A stretch of DNA of 64,000 bases, from the NCBI RefSeq assembly GCF_902150065.1, contig NC_043990.1, positions 13,379,240 through 13,443,239 of the forward strand, written 5' to 3'. The notes beneath the pieces are model-generated. The model made no database searches, was not told the origin of the DNA, and saw only the letters and a list, made by a program, of their open reading frames with translations. This document shows positions 37,816 through 50,971 of this stretch, piece after piece. How positions within the stretch are numbered: the stretch's first letter is position 1; each line of letters opens with the position of its first letter. Made by a program: the position numbers and the translations under genes. This DNA comes from Myripristis murdjan. Taxonomy: Eukaryota > Chordata > Actinopteri > Holocentriformes > Holocentridae.

Positions 37816-40547
37816 GCCTACTTGGTATACCATTCCATGATCAAATATGGAATTGGCTGAGGGAAAACTGAATAAAATATGTGGCGCAGTCTTGAACTTT
37901 TGCTCCGAAACCGGTGCAGCTGAAATCAATGGATGGCACAAGGGGATAAAAGTCAGGCAGTTTTCATGTGCTTGCAGCACCTTTCTGCAATGTTTTCCAC
38001 ATTCAGAATGGATGAATGAAAGCTTTAGGAGAGGAGCATCATATCCCCACTGACCCCACCCTGCTAATCTGCACATGGGTGTTGGTATAAGATATTCAGT
38101 CTGGTTGCACTTTGCACATCAGTGAGTACGGCGTTGTTGCTACCAATTATGCCCCTGTCACTACACTGGTACAATTTTTCTTCAAGTCTGTTTTTATGCA
38201 GTGCATCTTGTCTACACTACATATCAGGTCCAGTTATGTTGTCTCTCTCTGTGTCTGGCCCATGTTGGAAAAATATTCTGTAACGTGTCCGTGTGACTGA
38301 AACGTGACCTTCCTGTCAGTCAAAACTCCACTTACATTTGCTGGAGCACCAAGTGAGTGAGTAACTGTTGAAGTTAATGGAGCTGTCTCATTATATGCAG
38401 CATAATCCAAGCATTTCATAGCCAAGCAATTACACTGTGGGTCCAAAAGTCCAGTATCTACCTCATTAGCTCCTCTATTTTCCTCACTGACAATGCCTTG
38501 TGCAAGAAATTGGCAAGATCTGAACAGTGGGCGATGACCAGGGCAGTGTCTGTGAGGAGAGTCTGCAAAACACATGGATCATTCTCCAGGATCTGTTTGG
38601 AAAAGATATAAGTTTGACTGGCACTTTATTCGTTTACTTTACTTTTATGGGGCTATAAAACATGACCCTGTTGACTTAAATGGTTTGGGGCTTGATTGTA
38701 ACTCAATGGAGTTTTGACTGACATAGGGTCGACTAGATGATGACTTAATTTTTCACTTTTGGTGCACTATTCCTTTAACCAGGTCAAATACTACACCCCC
38801 AAACCACATATTTTATATTATTTACTCACTCTGAGTTGTCTTGAATGTCTGATGAAAAGATTTCCTGTGTTCTGTGTGTCCTAAACCCATGTACTTTTGC
38901 CAAAATGTTGTTAAATAAACCACTTCCAGAACAGGACTCCTGGCCAGCGTGCACAGCTGCTCTTGCATGGGGCATTTTCCAGAAGTGCATTATTGAGCAA
39001 TTTTTTGTTGTGAAAATACATTGGTTTGGGACATGCTGAACATCTGAATGCAGAGTCAAAGCTTGGATTATGTTGCACAAGAGTTTGAGAATCTGAAACA
39101 CACGTTTTCATATCTTTTTTGCTGCTGTGTGCTGAAGTCACTGAAACTCCCTTTGGACAAAAACTGGATGCAGTTTGTGGCAGCTTAATTCTCACTGAGG
39201 TGTGTTTGTAAAACTTTTTTTTTTTTTTTGTCAAACATCCAAGACAACTCGAGTAAATTATACAAAACACATGATTTTGGGGTGTAGTATTCCTTTAGTT
39301 GATGGCTCCAAACAATTATAATGATATCCTTTCCATTTTTCATAAATCAGCACCCACTCAATCAATGCAAGTGAGGCTTTCATCACAGATTTCATCCTGC
39401 TGTTCACTCTGTTTGTGTACGGCTGCCTGCGGTCAGGTGTGAATGTGTTCCTGAGGAAGATTGCGGTGGCAGCGGCCTCCAGCCCCTCAGTGGAAATCAC
39501 CCAGCAGGGAGAGAGTCTGTCCATCCAGACGTCCACCAGCGTCCGCACCACTCATGTTTCCTTCACCGTCGGGCAGTCCTTCAACGAGACCACGGTGGAT
39601 GGACGCCCCTGCACGGTAGAAATCACTCCCCTGCAGCTCCTCTTGTGTACATTTTTATATAACGTGCATACCAGTAGACTGTTTGGCCAAGGACAGCAAA
39701 GCTAACCCGGCCAGAGCTCTGCGCAGAAACATATGGAAATCATTTCAGCGCAACCCGAGAGTCATTCTTGGTGATAATACTGGGATCTGTTCTTCATTTC
39801 TTGATGCTGAGTGAGTGGTGGAAGACATAGCTTCTGACGGCCTATAAAATGTAATAGCATGTAGTGATCCAGACGCCAAGCTGTAGCTATCACAAAACCT
39901 AACCTCTGCCATAAAGTTTGGTACACTTAAAGCTAAGGACACAACCAGAGGACTTTCCCTGGGATTTTCACTCTTTGGCATAATCTTAAGAGTTGCCTGA
40001 GAGTCGTAACTCACCAGGACTCTAAAGACAATATTAGGCAGGTTTGATTTTATCTTAAATGTCAGGTTTTGGGTGTGGACTTCAATAAAAAAAAGAGCAA
40101 GAGGATATTGAGCAGTGGTGTATAGATTCTCTTTCCCTAGAACCCCAGTTGTCAAATGTGACACCTTCTTGGATAGAGAGCACAGCAAGATTCAGTAAAC
40201 TTAGCTGTCATTCATGTACACTGTCAGTCTCCTCTTGTATGAATCCCTGCAGAGTTTTCCAAAGTGGGAGACAAGCAGCAAGATCAGCTGTGAGCAGACT
40301 TTGCAAAAAGGGGATGGACCCAAAACAGCTTGGACCCGTGAACTTACCAATGATGGAGAGCTCATACTGGTAATTAAAGCATTTGTTTTACAGCACTGAG
40401 ACAGGACTGCTTCAATTTTGGTGCATGTGTAAAATGTTCCTGTTTGGTGCTAGAAAAAAAGTCTTTCAGTTGTCTTTCTTTGCTGTTTTCTTTCAGACTA
40501 TGAGCGCTGGGGATGTTGTGTGCACCAGAGTTTATGAGAGAGAATGA
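36871..40547 (+). CDS. crabp2: Cellular retinoic acid-binding protein 2
   Basis: Four exons, the classic layout of the intracellular lipid-binding protein family: 36871-36952, 39437-39615, 40253-40369 and 40497-40547 (phases 1, 0, 0), giving 142 aa. The family signature is seen in [36 protein letters not shown] and TVDGRPC. The run [15 protein letters not shown] and the CTRVYERE end favour CRABP2 over CRABP1. The residues that hold the retinoate carboxylate in the family are kept (Arg116, Arg137, Tyr139 here), as are the Lys25/Arg34/Lys35 equivalents of the conditional nuclear import patch of human CRABP2. The protein carries retinoic acid in the cytosol and delivers it to nuclear RAR. The N-terminus METEITDF is four residues longer than in human. 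The frame stays open 52 codons upstream to an ATG at 36715, but the TATA-like box makes that start unlikely. Confidence 0.96.
36993..37038. repeat. Perfect 23-bp tandem duplication
   Basis: Two exact adjacent copies of a 23-base unit containing CAACTTTTAATTGCTGCAGC, 40 bases into crabp2 intron 1. Confidence 0.95.
37781..37814. repeat. (GT)n microsatellite
   Basis: Seventeen GT units in crabp2 intron 1. Confidence 0.97.
38779..39294. mobile_element. MITE with about 65-bp inverted ends, TTAA-associated
   Basis: The left part reads ACTACACCCCCAAACCACAT, with TTACTC and GAGTTGTCTTGAATGTCTG further in. The right part reversed reads ACTACACCCCAAAATCATGT, with TTACTC and GAGTTGTCTTGGATGTTTG, so the arms match over about 65 bases. 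TTTAA precedes the left end and TTTAG follows the right end, which could be an aged TTAA target site as used by piggyBac/Kolobok-like elements. About 516 bp, no coding capacity. It ends 142 bases before crabp2 exon 2. Confidence 0.75.
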
Positions 40548-41845
40548 GCAACTTCCGGGACTGTTACACAGTACTTCTGTTTTGTGCCTCATGTATGGTT
40601 TACATTTACTCTTTCATTCTTCCCAGCAGTCAGATTTTGGTCAAATCTTGTCAAACAGCACACTCTGGGGAAAGGCATCAGTTTACATGAACGTATGCTG
40701 GCACTGTAATTGCTTGTTTTATTGTACATCTTACTGCTCTTCCACCAAAGCTGCATTTACTCTTTATGTAGCACATAGAGATGTCATACATTCCTTGTTT
40801 TTACAACTTTGTTACAGTATCTTAAGCCTTTGTTTTTTCAGATTGTTAATACACACAGTTTTATATGAATTTATGATCCTTCTCTTGATTTTTTTTTTCT
40901 GAGAAACCACAGCTATGTTCCCATTTAAAGAGGCATTTGCTATGCCGCCCCAACTCTGCACCTCCTTCTCTTTGTCCTCCATCCTGTGTATTGCTTTACA
41001 TCATTTATCTGCCATTCATACTTGCTTCATTATCCCCACCCTTTCCTCCCCCTCCATCCCTCCATTCTGATCCTTGTCCTCTATGTGCTCTTTCATCATA
41101 GCGCAAACACTATGTGCCCAATTAGTCTCAGCAAACCCCTTAAGACATCCATATTTTATAAACGGCACTTTGAGCGACATTTGGCAAAGACGAGGGGGAA
41201 AGTGTAGGGAGTGGTAAGGAAAGACTGAGAGAAAGAGAGAGGCTAGCCATAAGAAAATAATTTCAAAGTATCAGGAGAAGTACAATTCCCCCTGCTTCTC
41301 TCCCCAGCTGTACCTACTTATTAAATGAGCTCAATAAAACGTCCTCCACCCTTTCTTCCCTGGCTTTGCACCCATTTACAAAGTGTTAAGTGACTTCTAC
41401 TTAAGTTGTGCAGGGAGACTTCCAGCTGCTCTCCCTCAAAACTGTTATTTCAACATGATGGGTGCAAACAAAATATATTAACATATTTAAAATATAAGGA
41501 GACGGGGCCATCATCTAGAATATGATGGATTTAACAGACTTCTGAATCCACACGGCGTACGCCCCTGTTCACCTAAAGGTTGTTGTACTTCATGATTCAG
41601 TCTCAGGCAGACTTCAACTGGCTGTGAAAAATGGCTCTTCAGGGTCTTTCAGGCGCTTCCTGTGGAGAGCACTTCTACGGTTCACAAGCAGTGATGGCTT
41701 TTCCAGGTTTTCAAACGGTGAGCAGACAAGAACTCCTCTGATGTTCTTCCCAGTTTATACGCACTGTGCTGAGCAAGCAGCGGGACTGCTGGGCCTCCTC
41801 CAGGCTGTGAGCTCTGAGTAACCTCACCGGGTAAATGTGAGCGTC

Positions 41846-41847
<2 letters not shown>

Positions 41848-41927
<80 letters not shown>

Positions 41928-41936
41928 AGAGAGAGT
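41848..41936. repeat. Compound (GT)n(GA)n microsatellite
   Basis: About 32 GT units with one GC interruption near 41878, then about 11 GA units from 41914. Confidence 0.96.
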
Positions 41937-42060
41937 GAGTGAAAGATTATGTGAGTGACCAAGTATGTGCGGGTTAAACAACATCAATTATCATGTGCAT
42001 TCTTATATAGTTCATAGAGAGAAAGAATGTTTTCAATGGCTTCAATGCAGCCCATGCTAG

Positions 42061-42061
42061 T

Positions 42062-42105
<44 letters not shown>
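42061..42105. repeat. (TG)n microsatellite
   Basis: About 22 TG units with one TA interruption near its left end. Confidence 0.95.
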
Positions 42106-42108
<3 letters not shown>

Positions 42109-43974
42109 TCCCGGACAAAACCACAGTGCTGTAACTGCACTCTGGGGTGAATGGAAAGTTTCTTGCCATTTACTCAATAAAAAACCAGCATGCATGGTCC
42201 ACACACACGCGCACACACACACACGACATGCACACATTGCCATGAAGTGCCAGATTCTGATTAAATGCCCCATTTGATGAATGATTATTATCCTCATTGG
42301 AACAGTTTAAACCACCCGGTCCCTCCTTGTTACCCCGGTCACTTTCCACACACAACTGTTAGGCCAGCTCATTCCACAGGCAGTGATGTCATGGAGCGCT
42401 GCGTCGCTTGATTGGCTGTGGAATGCTGTGGTTTTAGGACCGGGAGGCACCCAACACCGACTTTTGACTTGGCGCCATCTGGACCAATCATGACAGAGGG
42501 CCATTATGGGAAATGATGACTCACAGGCAGCTGACAAACACAGATGCCACAACACAAGGGCATATAAGTATACACAAATAGAGTCAACATGGCGATGCTA
42601 TTTAAACAAGTCTGCTCATAAATGATGGGGAGTGGGGTCTGCTGTGCGTTTTGCATGTGTGTGTATGTGTGAAGGAGAGAGGGTCTAACCTATGTGTTTG
42701 TAATACTATCATATGACAGCCCCTCAGTCACCCATGTGACCCCACGTGACTTGGGGGCCAAGACGTTGAAAGAGAACTAATTGGGCTGCACCAGGGGATT
42801 AAGCCATGGCCTGAACACTGACAGAGTGCTGACACCATGTAGGCGCACGCAAACTGTGGCACAACTCAGATTAAACTGTTGATGTACAGATGGGGGGACA
42901 TGTCAAACACAAGGTGACCCCCAAACACACAGGGGCCTGATTTAAAACAAAGACTTTAAACAAACAGGTAGGCACATGCACATGCACATACACCCACCTC
43001 AGAGGCCTATTGAAAAGAGTCGCACGCGCATAGTCATTGAGCAAAGAATTGACGCAACAATGACACCTACTGGGGAGGGCGGTAATTGCACTAAAGACAA
43101 TATGAGGAAGCGAGGAGAAATAAATCCCGCTTCTCCTTTTTTGTTGTTGTTGTTATTTGTTTTAGGATGCCACAATAATTTGGAATCACTCTCTTGAATT
43201 TATGTGTATTTTGATACACCAATTTACACAGATTAACAATATTATGATTATGGTGTTATATTACAGTTATGCTAGTTAAATATAGTCAATAATGGTTAGT
43301 CATGGTCATTATAGCCTCTGGTGTTATTTTTAACGGAACACTTTAACCTGAACGCACAAAATATTAGTGACATCTTCCTGATATTTAGTTGCAGCCGCTT
43401 TTGCCCAGTTAATCTCAGCAGGCTCAAGGCTTTAAAGACGCGCTCGTCTTTATCTCTCTCACCTCCTTTGCGGCTGGAAATGAGGGGCTCACCTGGATTC
43501 ATCTTATCATTGTACCTCACGAAAAGAGCCTTATCGGCCCCTAACCTTTTGTACAGTCGGTGTCAGCTAAATTCAGGAGCTAATAATTAAACCACCTCGG
43601 TGCTCAGGTATGACTGGCTGAGTTAGGGGCGAGGCTGCTGTGAAATATCAGATAAACACCTTGCAACACATATGTATTTTATTTAACCTGATGTTATTAT
43701 GCACTATTATTACGTTCTCTAGCCACTAGCCCGTTCAATAGGTTGCTGTTTGGCGGAAGGACACAATGTAGTCATCACTAATTAATCGTTTAAAATGTCA
43801 AATTATATCAATATTTTATTTATTTTTAATTATGGCGACAGCACAGTGTTTTGCAGGTGTTTCACATCAGATTTAGGCGTCCTTGAAGCTCAAGCAACAT
43901 CAAACTGCTCCAACAGCCCTGAGGAGAATCATCACCGATATTTTTTCATGTTTATCTGTTTATTTATCTATTAG

Positions 43975-44591
43975 GAGGAAACAAACACGGGCGGCCGCGC
44001 CACGCCCCCTTCCACGTGTTTGTCCCTCTCTGCCGCAGCAGTCACATGACCGCGGCGCTCCGTGCTCGGTAGCCGAGTACTTCCCGGATCACAAACATTT
44101 GGAACAGGAGGCTCTGCTTTTTTTTTTCCCTGAATCGCAAACCTTCTGGCGAGCAAATCCACCCGTCAAAGCAGGATCTGACACCGAGGACCGGGAGGAA
44201 AAAGGCGCCAGGGAAGGGAATGCGACGAGCGGCTCGGCCTGCAGATTTAACCCGTGTCCACTCGAGAGGTTTTGCCGTGTATGGCGGCTTGTCACATGAG
44301 ACAGGCAGCCTGGGTGGATGGTTATTTTGACTACGGAGTATGCTAACAGTAGCTTGCTAAAACTGCGTATAGGGTCTATCGTTAGCTAGCATACCTGACC
44401 GTTAACTCGCCAGAGAAAAATGTTAGCTAGCTAGCCGACTGGATAAACAAACGCAGACGAACCGGCGATTTGCCTCAAAAAAAGGAGCAAAAATACAGAT
44501 TTCGAGCAGCAAGCAGCGAACATCTTATCGTTAACCACATCCTTTCGATTGTTTTTCCTCTGTCAAACGCTGCCAAGCCTTCTCCATCAGG
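43975..44591 (+). promoter_or_regulatory. scamp3 promoter and 5' UTR region
   Basis: A CpG-rich block begins with GCGGCCGCGCC and includes CACGTG at 44013-44018, GTCACATGAC at 44041-44050 and GTCACATGAG at 44291-44300. The last two resemble the M-box/CLEAR-type site of MITF/TFE factors with one change from GTCACGTGAC. The block 44339-44435 is rich in GCTAGC/GTTAGCTAGC units. The transcription start cannot be fixed from sequence. Confidence 0.45.
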
Positions 44592-47500
44592 ATGTCAAAG
44601 TACACAAGCTTTCCTGATCCAGTGGACGACCACAACCCGTTCCAGGTGATTTATGATGAACTGCTAACATGAATTAATGTCAGTGCGTCTTGTTGCTGTT
44701 TGCTGGATGACAGGCACTGATGTTGGTATGTGCCATAACAGCAGGGGTGTTGTTGCTCATGTGATGTGATGTGGCAGGCCTGTCCTCCTTAATATATTTA
44801 GCCAATATGTTCACCCTAACCCTGATTGAAAAATCCACACAACACAGAGCCCAAGCGCATTTTCAAGTAAGGCTTCTGTTACTGCGAGCCAAGTCAAGTG
44901 GATTACAGGTCAGGATGAAGTAAAGCTTTGTTTCATTTGTCCGGTTAGGACCCTGCGGTGACTCAACACAGCAGCAACACAGGGTACGCCACACTGGACC
45001 TCTACAACCCGTTTGACAATAAAACCGGGGTAAGAAATATGTTTGATTCATCACTGAGAGACCGAGGACAAAAATAGTGTTTCTGTATGCCTACTGAACA
45101 CCTGTGTAGTTCATGTGTTTAAAAATGTAAGAAATAAACACGTGATGATGCACTGCTGTGCTCCCAAACAAAGGATGGTTCACAGGTTGTGCCTCACGTC
45201 AACATATTGGTGTATGGTTTCTGTCACTGATAATTCACATCAAATATTTTCTAGCCTCCACCGCCGTATGAGGCCACCTCTCCCTCCGCTCCATCTGTTC
45301 CTGCACAAACCCCACCGAGCAGGACGACACCCACCGAGCCTCGCAATTATGGCTCCTATAACTCCCAGGTACGTGTCCTCCAGGCCTTTCACTTTCACAC
45401 TTTCAATATGGTTTCACTATTCATTTCAGTGCTACGGTTTTACTTTTCATTCTGGTGCACCTTTTCATCATTTGATCTCATGGGAACACATGCAGTGCCT
45501 GGGATTTTACTGACCCATTACTTTAGGACACAGGAGCAAACTATGTCATTGAAACTTTACATGCAGATCGGAGGCATTAATAAAACTTGAGGTGGGCTGT
45601 GAGGATGACCGCAATATCGCAGTCATGTGATGCCTATTGCAGTCAAAAAATTGTATCTCTATAAAAGTGGGTCACACAGACAGGGAACCAGGACCAGTGT
45701 GTTCAGAGTCACTGGAAATCTCCAGACCAACCTTTGTTCTGAGCTGCTAGGAGGCTGAGTTAGAGATATGGGCCTATTGCTCCTCCAGTGGTTGTACCAA
45801 AATGTGGTGATGCGTGGCTTTTTCACTGAAGAAAGAAAAAATCCAGTCCGTACCGGCCCTAACCTTGTGTCTTACTGTATCAGACTGCAGTGAATGCCAC
45901 CACAGCCGAACTTCTGAGAAAGCAGGAGGAGCTGGAGAAGAAGGCCCGAGAGCTGGAGAGGAGAGAGAGGGAGCTGGAGTCACACAGCCTGGGACCTGGA
46001 GCCTGTAAGTGGTGGAGGAGGAAAGAAAGTGAAAGAAAGATATAGAATTGAGAGTACTGGTTGTAAAAGGAGACTGTGGTAAAGATGTAGAGCTAATTGC
46101 AGAAAACTTAACCTTTGCTCCCTGCAAACCATACTGTTCAGGGTCCAAGGTGATTCTGTCATGCCAGGTAAAGGTTTGTTTATAAATATGAACTCAATGT
46201 ACAGAAATTGAATTTGTGTTGCATATGCAATATGTCTTTAAAAGAGCAGGAGAAAGTTGTTTTTCTCTCTTATTGACAGTTGTTTTTTGATTCATGAGGT
46301 CATCCTGCCCACAAATGACATTCTAAAATTTCAGCCCCTGCAAAACAAATAAAAGGGCTAAAACTGGAGTGACACATTTTTTGGGCCAGGTGAAGAATAA
46401 AGATACACATGGAATTAGAAAGAGAATAACATCTGTGCACTGGATTACAGCTTGAAACACTTTCTTTGACTACCTATGCAATGTTTTTCAGCCCAACAGG
46501 ATCATCTTTTTTGCCTGATGAAGACCGTGGTGGGTTGAAATGTGGTGTAGGTAGTCAAGTAAAGTTTTAGGAGCTATAATCCAGTGTGCAGATTTTTTTT
46601 CCAGATAGCAAAGTATCATTCATTTTAAGTATCAAACCGTCATCATCAGTCACTTTTCCTGCCTGCTCTCCCCTTCAGCTCGTCAGAACAACTGGCCCCC
46701 GCTGCCATCTTTCTGTCCGGTGGGACCCTGCTTCTACCAGGACATCAACCTCGAGATCAGCCAGAACTTCCAGCGCACCGTCACCATCATGTACTACTTC
46801 TGGATGTGTGAGTTCCCCGCAACTTGCCACATTCCCCGCGTCATTATTATATTACTTCTTACCAGCGGATGTGTGAGTGTTTCAGTGTCACAGTTTAATA
46901 TTATTCTTTCTAGCTACTCAAGTGGTGGGGTGTAAGTGTGTTGGAGGGAGAAACTCTTGATTGGATTGAATGGGGGAAAAAAATGCTGATTTTCAAAACT
47001 CCACTTGTTAACTGTGGAACAAAACAAAGTCTTCAGATTCATTAGAGGTGGTTTGCTTAGGCAGTTGAACAGGTGGAGCTGGTAGCAACTAAAGCAGTGC
47101 TGTAAACATCATTTGACCAGTATAGTCATACTTCCTGTTGCTTCTGCAAGGCTTGTTAGTTCCTCATCTCTGGCACCATTATATCTGCCCGCCTCATTCA
47201 GCTATGTAGCTACACACTGTAGCACCTAATCAACTTGACATTTTTTTGCGATATATGTTAGACATATAAAGAGGTGCACTAAGATCAATGTGTGAAGATA
47301 AAAGGAGTGAGTCTCATACACTTTTTAGTTGTAAGTTTGTTTTTAGTAAACTGCTAACAATCAAACAAAAACAAACACAAATTTGATCCACAAAATTAAA
47401 ACAAATGTAGGAAGGCAACACAAGGTTAAAAAAGAGACGATTGTAAAGTTTACAGGACAATAGAATCGCACAAAGCAAGTCAATGGTAAGTTTAAAAAAA

Positions 47501-50133
47501 GTCTGATACAGATTTAATCTGGCCTTTGGAATGGCCAGAAGAGCGCTGCATAAGGATTTGAGGCTGTACATTAACAGGGAGATGAAATCAGGTCCATGCA
47601 GAAATTAGTTGAGTCAGTCCATGCAGAAATTAGCTGAGTCAGCCAGAACAGATCCTGACATGACGGCCATTTGATATTGGCATATGCTGTCCAGTCATCA
47701 GCATTGCTCCACCATCAGCATCAAAACAGTGTTTTTCTGAAAGGGCAAAGGGAAGGCTGGATTTGAGCTCAAGTCTACAGACTGTACAAGTCCACAGAGT
47801 CAATGCTAATTGAATTTAGGGCTAGGTTTTTAGTGCTGTCTCTATCTCATCTTTGTTCTACCACAAACTTTCACCCTTCTGTTTACTCTGGCTTCCTCTT
47901 TCACTACTGTGTAGTCAGTGCTTGCACACTGCTCTTCAACCTGGTCTCCTCCTTGGCCATGTTCTGCAAGGACCCCTCTGGTGGTGTTGGCCTGGGCCTC
48001 GCCATCCTCTGGGCCCTCTTATTCACCCCCTGCTCCTTCGTCTGCTGGTACAGACCTGTGTACAAAGCCTTCAGGTGTGTACCATCTCTGACTTCCACAA
48101 ACGGTTGTTGAGATTATGAGCCTGGGGCAACATTTGTGATCAGTGGAAAGTGTATAAAGAAACTGAACTGTTGCCTCAGTCAGTGTGCCTTGAGGGGAGT
48201 TAATATATGCTTGCTCTTTTGTAGGAGTGACAGTTCCTTCAACTTCTTTGCCTTCTTCTTCATCTTCTTTGCCCAAGTGGTTGTCTATGTCATCATGACC
48301 ATTGGGATCCCTGGATGGGGTTTCAGGTATGAGCCACAACCAAACATCACTGACTTGGACTGGAGCTGCCACATGATTATCACACTGCTTTCTAAATCCA
48401 TCCAGATTCTGTCCCCTCCTTCTTTTTGACATTAATTACATATTTCCTTCCTCACGAATCTCTTGTTGTCTCTCTGTTTTCCTGCCCTCAGTGGGTGGAT
48501 TGTGAGCCTGGCTGCTCTGAAGACCAGTGTTCCCGTCGGTGTGATCATGATGATCAATGCCATCCTCTTTACTGCCCAAACTGCCATGGGTGTTGTCATG
48601 CTGAAGAAGGTGAGTTTGTTTACATGTGCAGAATATTCCAGATAGTAGCTCAAAACAAGGTTGTATTTTAATATCCATAGTGCCACTGCAGGAAAAAAAT
48701 ATAGAAATATGGAAAAAACACAGGTAAAAATACCTACTGAACTTACCCGATGAAACATGAGGGGATGAAAAAAAAAATCGGACAAGCCTTTAATTCATGT
48801 TATGCCCGGCCTAGGGGGAAGCTGAGCATAACATCAAGTGACCCCCCTCTTTCCCCACTCCCAAACAGGACCTGTGCCACAACAAATGCAGTCCAAAACA
48901 GGCGTGGGTTTATTCTTCAGTAGGAAAAAATAAAATGCTACCAAAAACAAACTCACAGCCAAATAACAAACAAAATGAAGCCTAAATATGAAACTTTCTA
49001 TCTAAAAACTAACAGTACAGGCCTCTTACCTGGTCACCTAACATAAACAGGAGAAAATGTAACCAAAAGAAAAGGCATCTCACCCCTACCAATCACAGCT
49101 ACTCAAATTGCCCTAAACTATTTCACCATTTAATATATGTATTCTGTGTTCCTGCAGAGACCTGCAAAGTCTGAAAGAGGATGGAAATTTTGATAATTCA
49201 CAGATCTTGGAAACTCAATGTTTTGCACAAAAAGGCTGGAAAATTACTATAAATAGATGGATTCATAGGCAGAAAAATAGATAAATATCTGTATGTACTA
49301 CAGTACACCATAAATTTTATCTAGTTCTAAAAAGCATAATTTCACAATTTGTTGGACCATCTTTACCTATATGGTGTACCTAACTGGTTGACCTGCCACT
49401 ATCAGCGTACATTATATCGAACAATAATCCAGTCAGGAAATTAGTTGTTGAAAAAAAAATGGAATTTTAAAACTGAAAATGTGTAGGAGCCCTGTTAATA
49501 TTGTCATATAATTATCACATCTAATTTTTATCAAAAACAGATTGATCCAGCTATTGAAAAGGGAGATGTGCCATTCACACATACTAACTTTCAAACAGAC
49601 AACAACATGGATTTTCCACATAACGCTGGTACAATAATGCGTGTTGTGCAAGTAGGTGCTTTCAAAACAGAATGGGAGACTGAAGGGAGGTAAGGTTGGA
49701 AATATTGTGACATGATCTGGTACGTCGCCTTTGTTGGGGTATAAAACGAGGGATGAGAGCAAAAGTGTAATTGTCTACCTGTATTCACACTCTCCACTCG
49801 GTCTCGGCAAATAATTGCACCTGTGGTGGCCCGGTGCTGCACCAACCACGGAGCTGTCAGCACGTAACAAGCAGCCGGTTGAATAGCGCCAATATCAAGT
49901 TCTGGCTATCATTTTCACCCTGATAATGGGCATAATATGATGGTGAATTGGTGCTTGTGTGGTGTGTCAACGCCCTGCATTCTTCCCCTCTTCAGGTCCA
50001 CTCTCTGTACAGGCAGACCGATGCCAGCTTCCAGAAGGCCCAGGCTGAGTTTGCCACCGGAGTCATGTCCAATCAGGCTGTGCGCCAGGCCGCTGCTACC
50101 GCTGCCCAGGGGGCCTTTACTGCACCTCGATAG
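44592..50133 (+). CDS. scamp3: SCAMP3, secretory carrier-associated membrane protein 3
   Basis: Nine coding exons with consistent phases: 44592-44645, 44949-45029, 45255-45368, 45884-46004, 46679-46807, 47915-48074, 48225-48326, 48492-48609 and 49996-50133, giving 338 aa (human 347). The cytosolic N-terminus has NPF motifs (HNPFQ, YNPFD), then PPPY at residues 47-50 and PSAP at 55-58, which in human SCAMP3 recruit Nedd4-type ligases and TSG101. A charged coiled coil ([19 protein letters not shown]) comes next. Four membrane spans follow, with the family's E-peptide [11 protein letters not shown] between spans 2 and 3, [13 protein letters not shown], and IPGWGFSGW between spans 3 and 4. The tail [18 protein letters not shown] is cytosolic. 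SCAMP3 recycles between endosomes and the trans-Golgi and regulates receptor sorting. An AATAAA at 50972-50977 probably ends the transcript about 0.85 kb after the stop. Confidence 0.97.
46433..46591. mobile_element. Small inverted-repeat element in scamp3 intron 4
   Basis: The left arm runs CTGTGCACTGGATTACAGCT...TTGACTACCTA. The right arm reversed runs CTGCACACTGGATTATAGCT...TTGACTACCTA. The arms of about 43 bases enclose CCTGATGAAGACCGTGGTGG, text I associate with widespread vertebrate and teleost repeats. No target duplication is visible. It ends 87 bases before exon 5. Confidence 0.65.
46808..47914. other. scamp3 intron 5
   Basis: 1.1 kb, AT-rich, with a 25-bp near-perfect tandem duplication at 47592-47641 (one T/C difference). 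Nothing else recognisable. Confidence 0.7.
47592..47641. repeat. 25-bp tandem duplication
   Basis: Two adjacent copies of a 25-base unit beginning GTCCATGCAGAAATTAG, differing at one base. Confidence 0.93.
48610..49995. other. scamp3 intron 8
   Basis: 1.39 kb with no exon seen. The part 48790-49100 has an unusual composition (C-runs followed by A-rich text) and may be a decayed repeat that I cannot name. Confidence 0.6.
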
Positions 50134-50971
50134 AGAGGGACCACAGGGGTTTGGGAGGGTATGAGAGGTGGTGGAGTGCCCTGGTAGAGGCTGATATAGG
50201 ACCAGTTTGCAATTTATTTCCCCCTACTGATGATTAGAGTTTGATGAGGGAAAACTGAGGCTATATTAGTGCCCCGAGGCCACTGAAACTCCAAGACAAG
50301 TGCATGAGGTGATGGTGGCGTTGTGTAATTTGTAAAGGGTGTACAGGACAAGTTAGGATCATCACCAAGTCCAGACGTTGGTCAAGGTGTATTTGTTGAG
50401 GAAAATGTTGATGTGAAAACAATGAAATGTTGAGAGTAAAATACCGGCTGATGAAATACAGTATTGCTATACTGAGTGTTGGATGCGGGATTTTTTTTTT
50501 TGTTTCATTTTGTTTTGTATGAGAAGTCAAACTGTGCCAAGTTGAACGTATTGCAGCAGTATTTCCCTGGATACATTTCCTTTTACAATGTTTTTTCCCC
50601 TTCTTCCTTTTTTTTTTTTTTTTTTTTTATGATTTATTGAGAGTTATGTATATACAGGTTATGGGAGGGAGCTGCTGATTGAGTATGTAAACACTGAAGC
50701 ATTATCATTATATAACATTTGATTCACAGTTAAGTTGCTCAACCGTTCAGGCCAATCTTGCTTTTCTGTTGCCTATATGAAAACTAACAAGTTGTTTTAT
50801 TATTATTATTATTGTTATTCCAAATGAGAATGCCAAGTTTCCTTATTGCCAAAATCTGTCATAACTGTAACTGCAAAATGTTGAAGGTGTGTTGTTGTGT
50901 TGTTCTTGCTCTCACTGTTCTGTTGTTGCTGCTTGTGGTTCTTATGTTATTGCCGGTCACTGTCTTGGTTT

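Larger units (their letters stand above)
36953..39436. other. First intron of crabp2
   Basis: 2.48 kb. It contains a perfect 23-bp tandem duplication (36993-37038), a (GT)n tract (37781-37814) and a MITE with long inverted ends (38779-39294). No exon was seen. Confidence 0.75.
40548..43974. other. crabp2 3' UTR and intergenic region to scamp3
   Basis: An AATAAA at 41333-41338 is a possible crabp2 polyadenylation signal. Two GT-rich compound tracts follow (41848-41936 and 42061-42105). The rest shows no exon or repeat that I can name. Confidence 0.6.

Noticed and set aside
48780-49130. Possible mobile element in scamp3 intron 8
   Set aside because: The composition is unusual but I could find no inverted ends, target duplication or familiar text, so it is not listed as an element.
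49433-49863. Minus-strand frames of about 100 codons in scamp3 intron 8
   Set aside because: No domain, no splice signals and codon content like random intron sequence.
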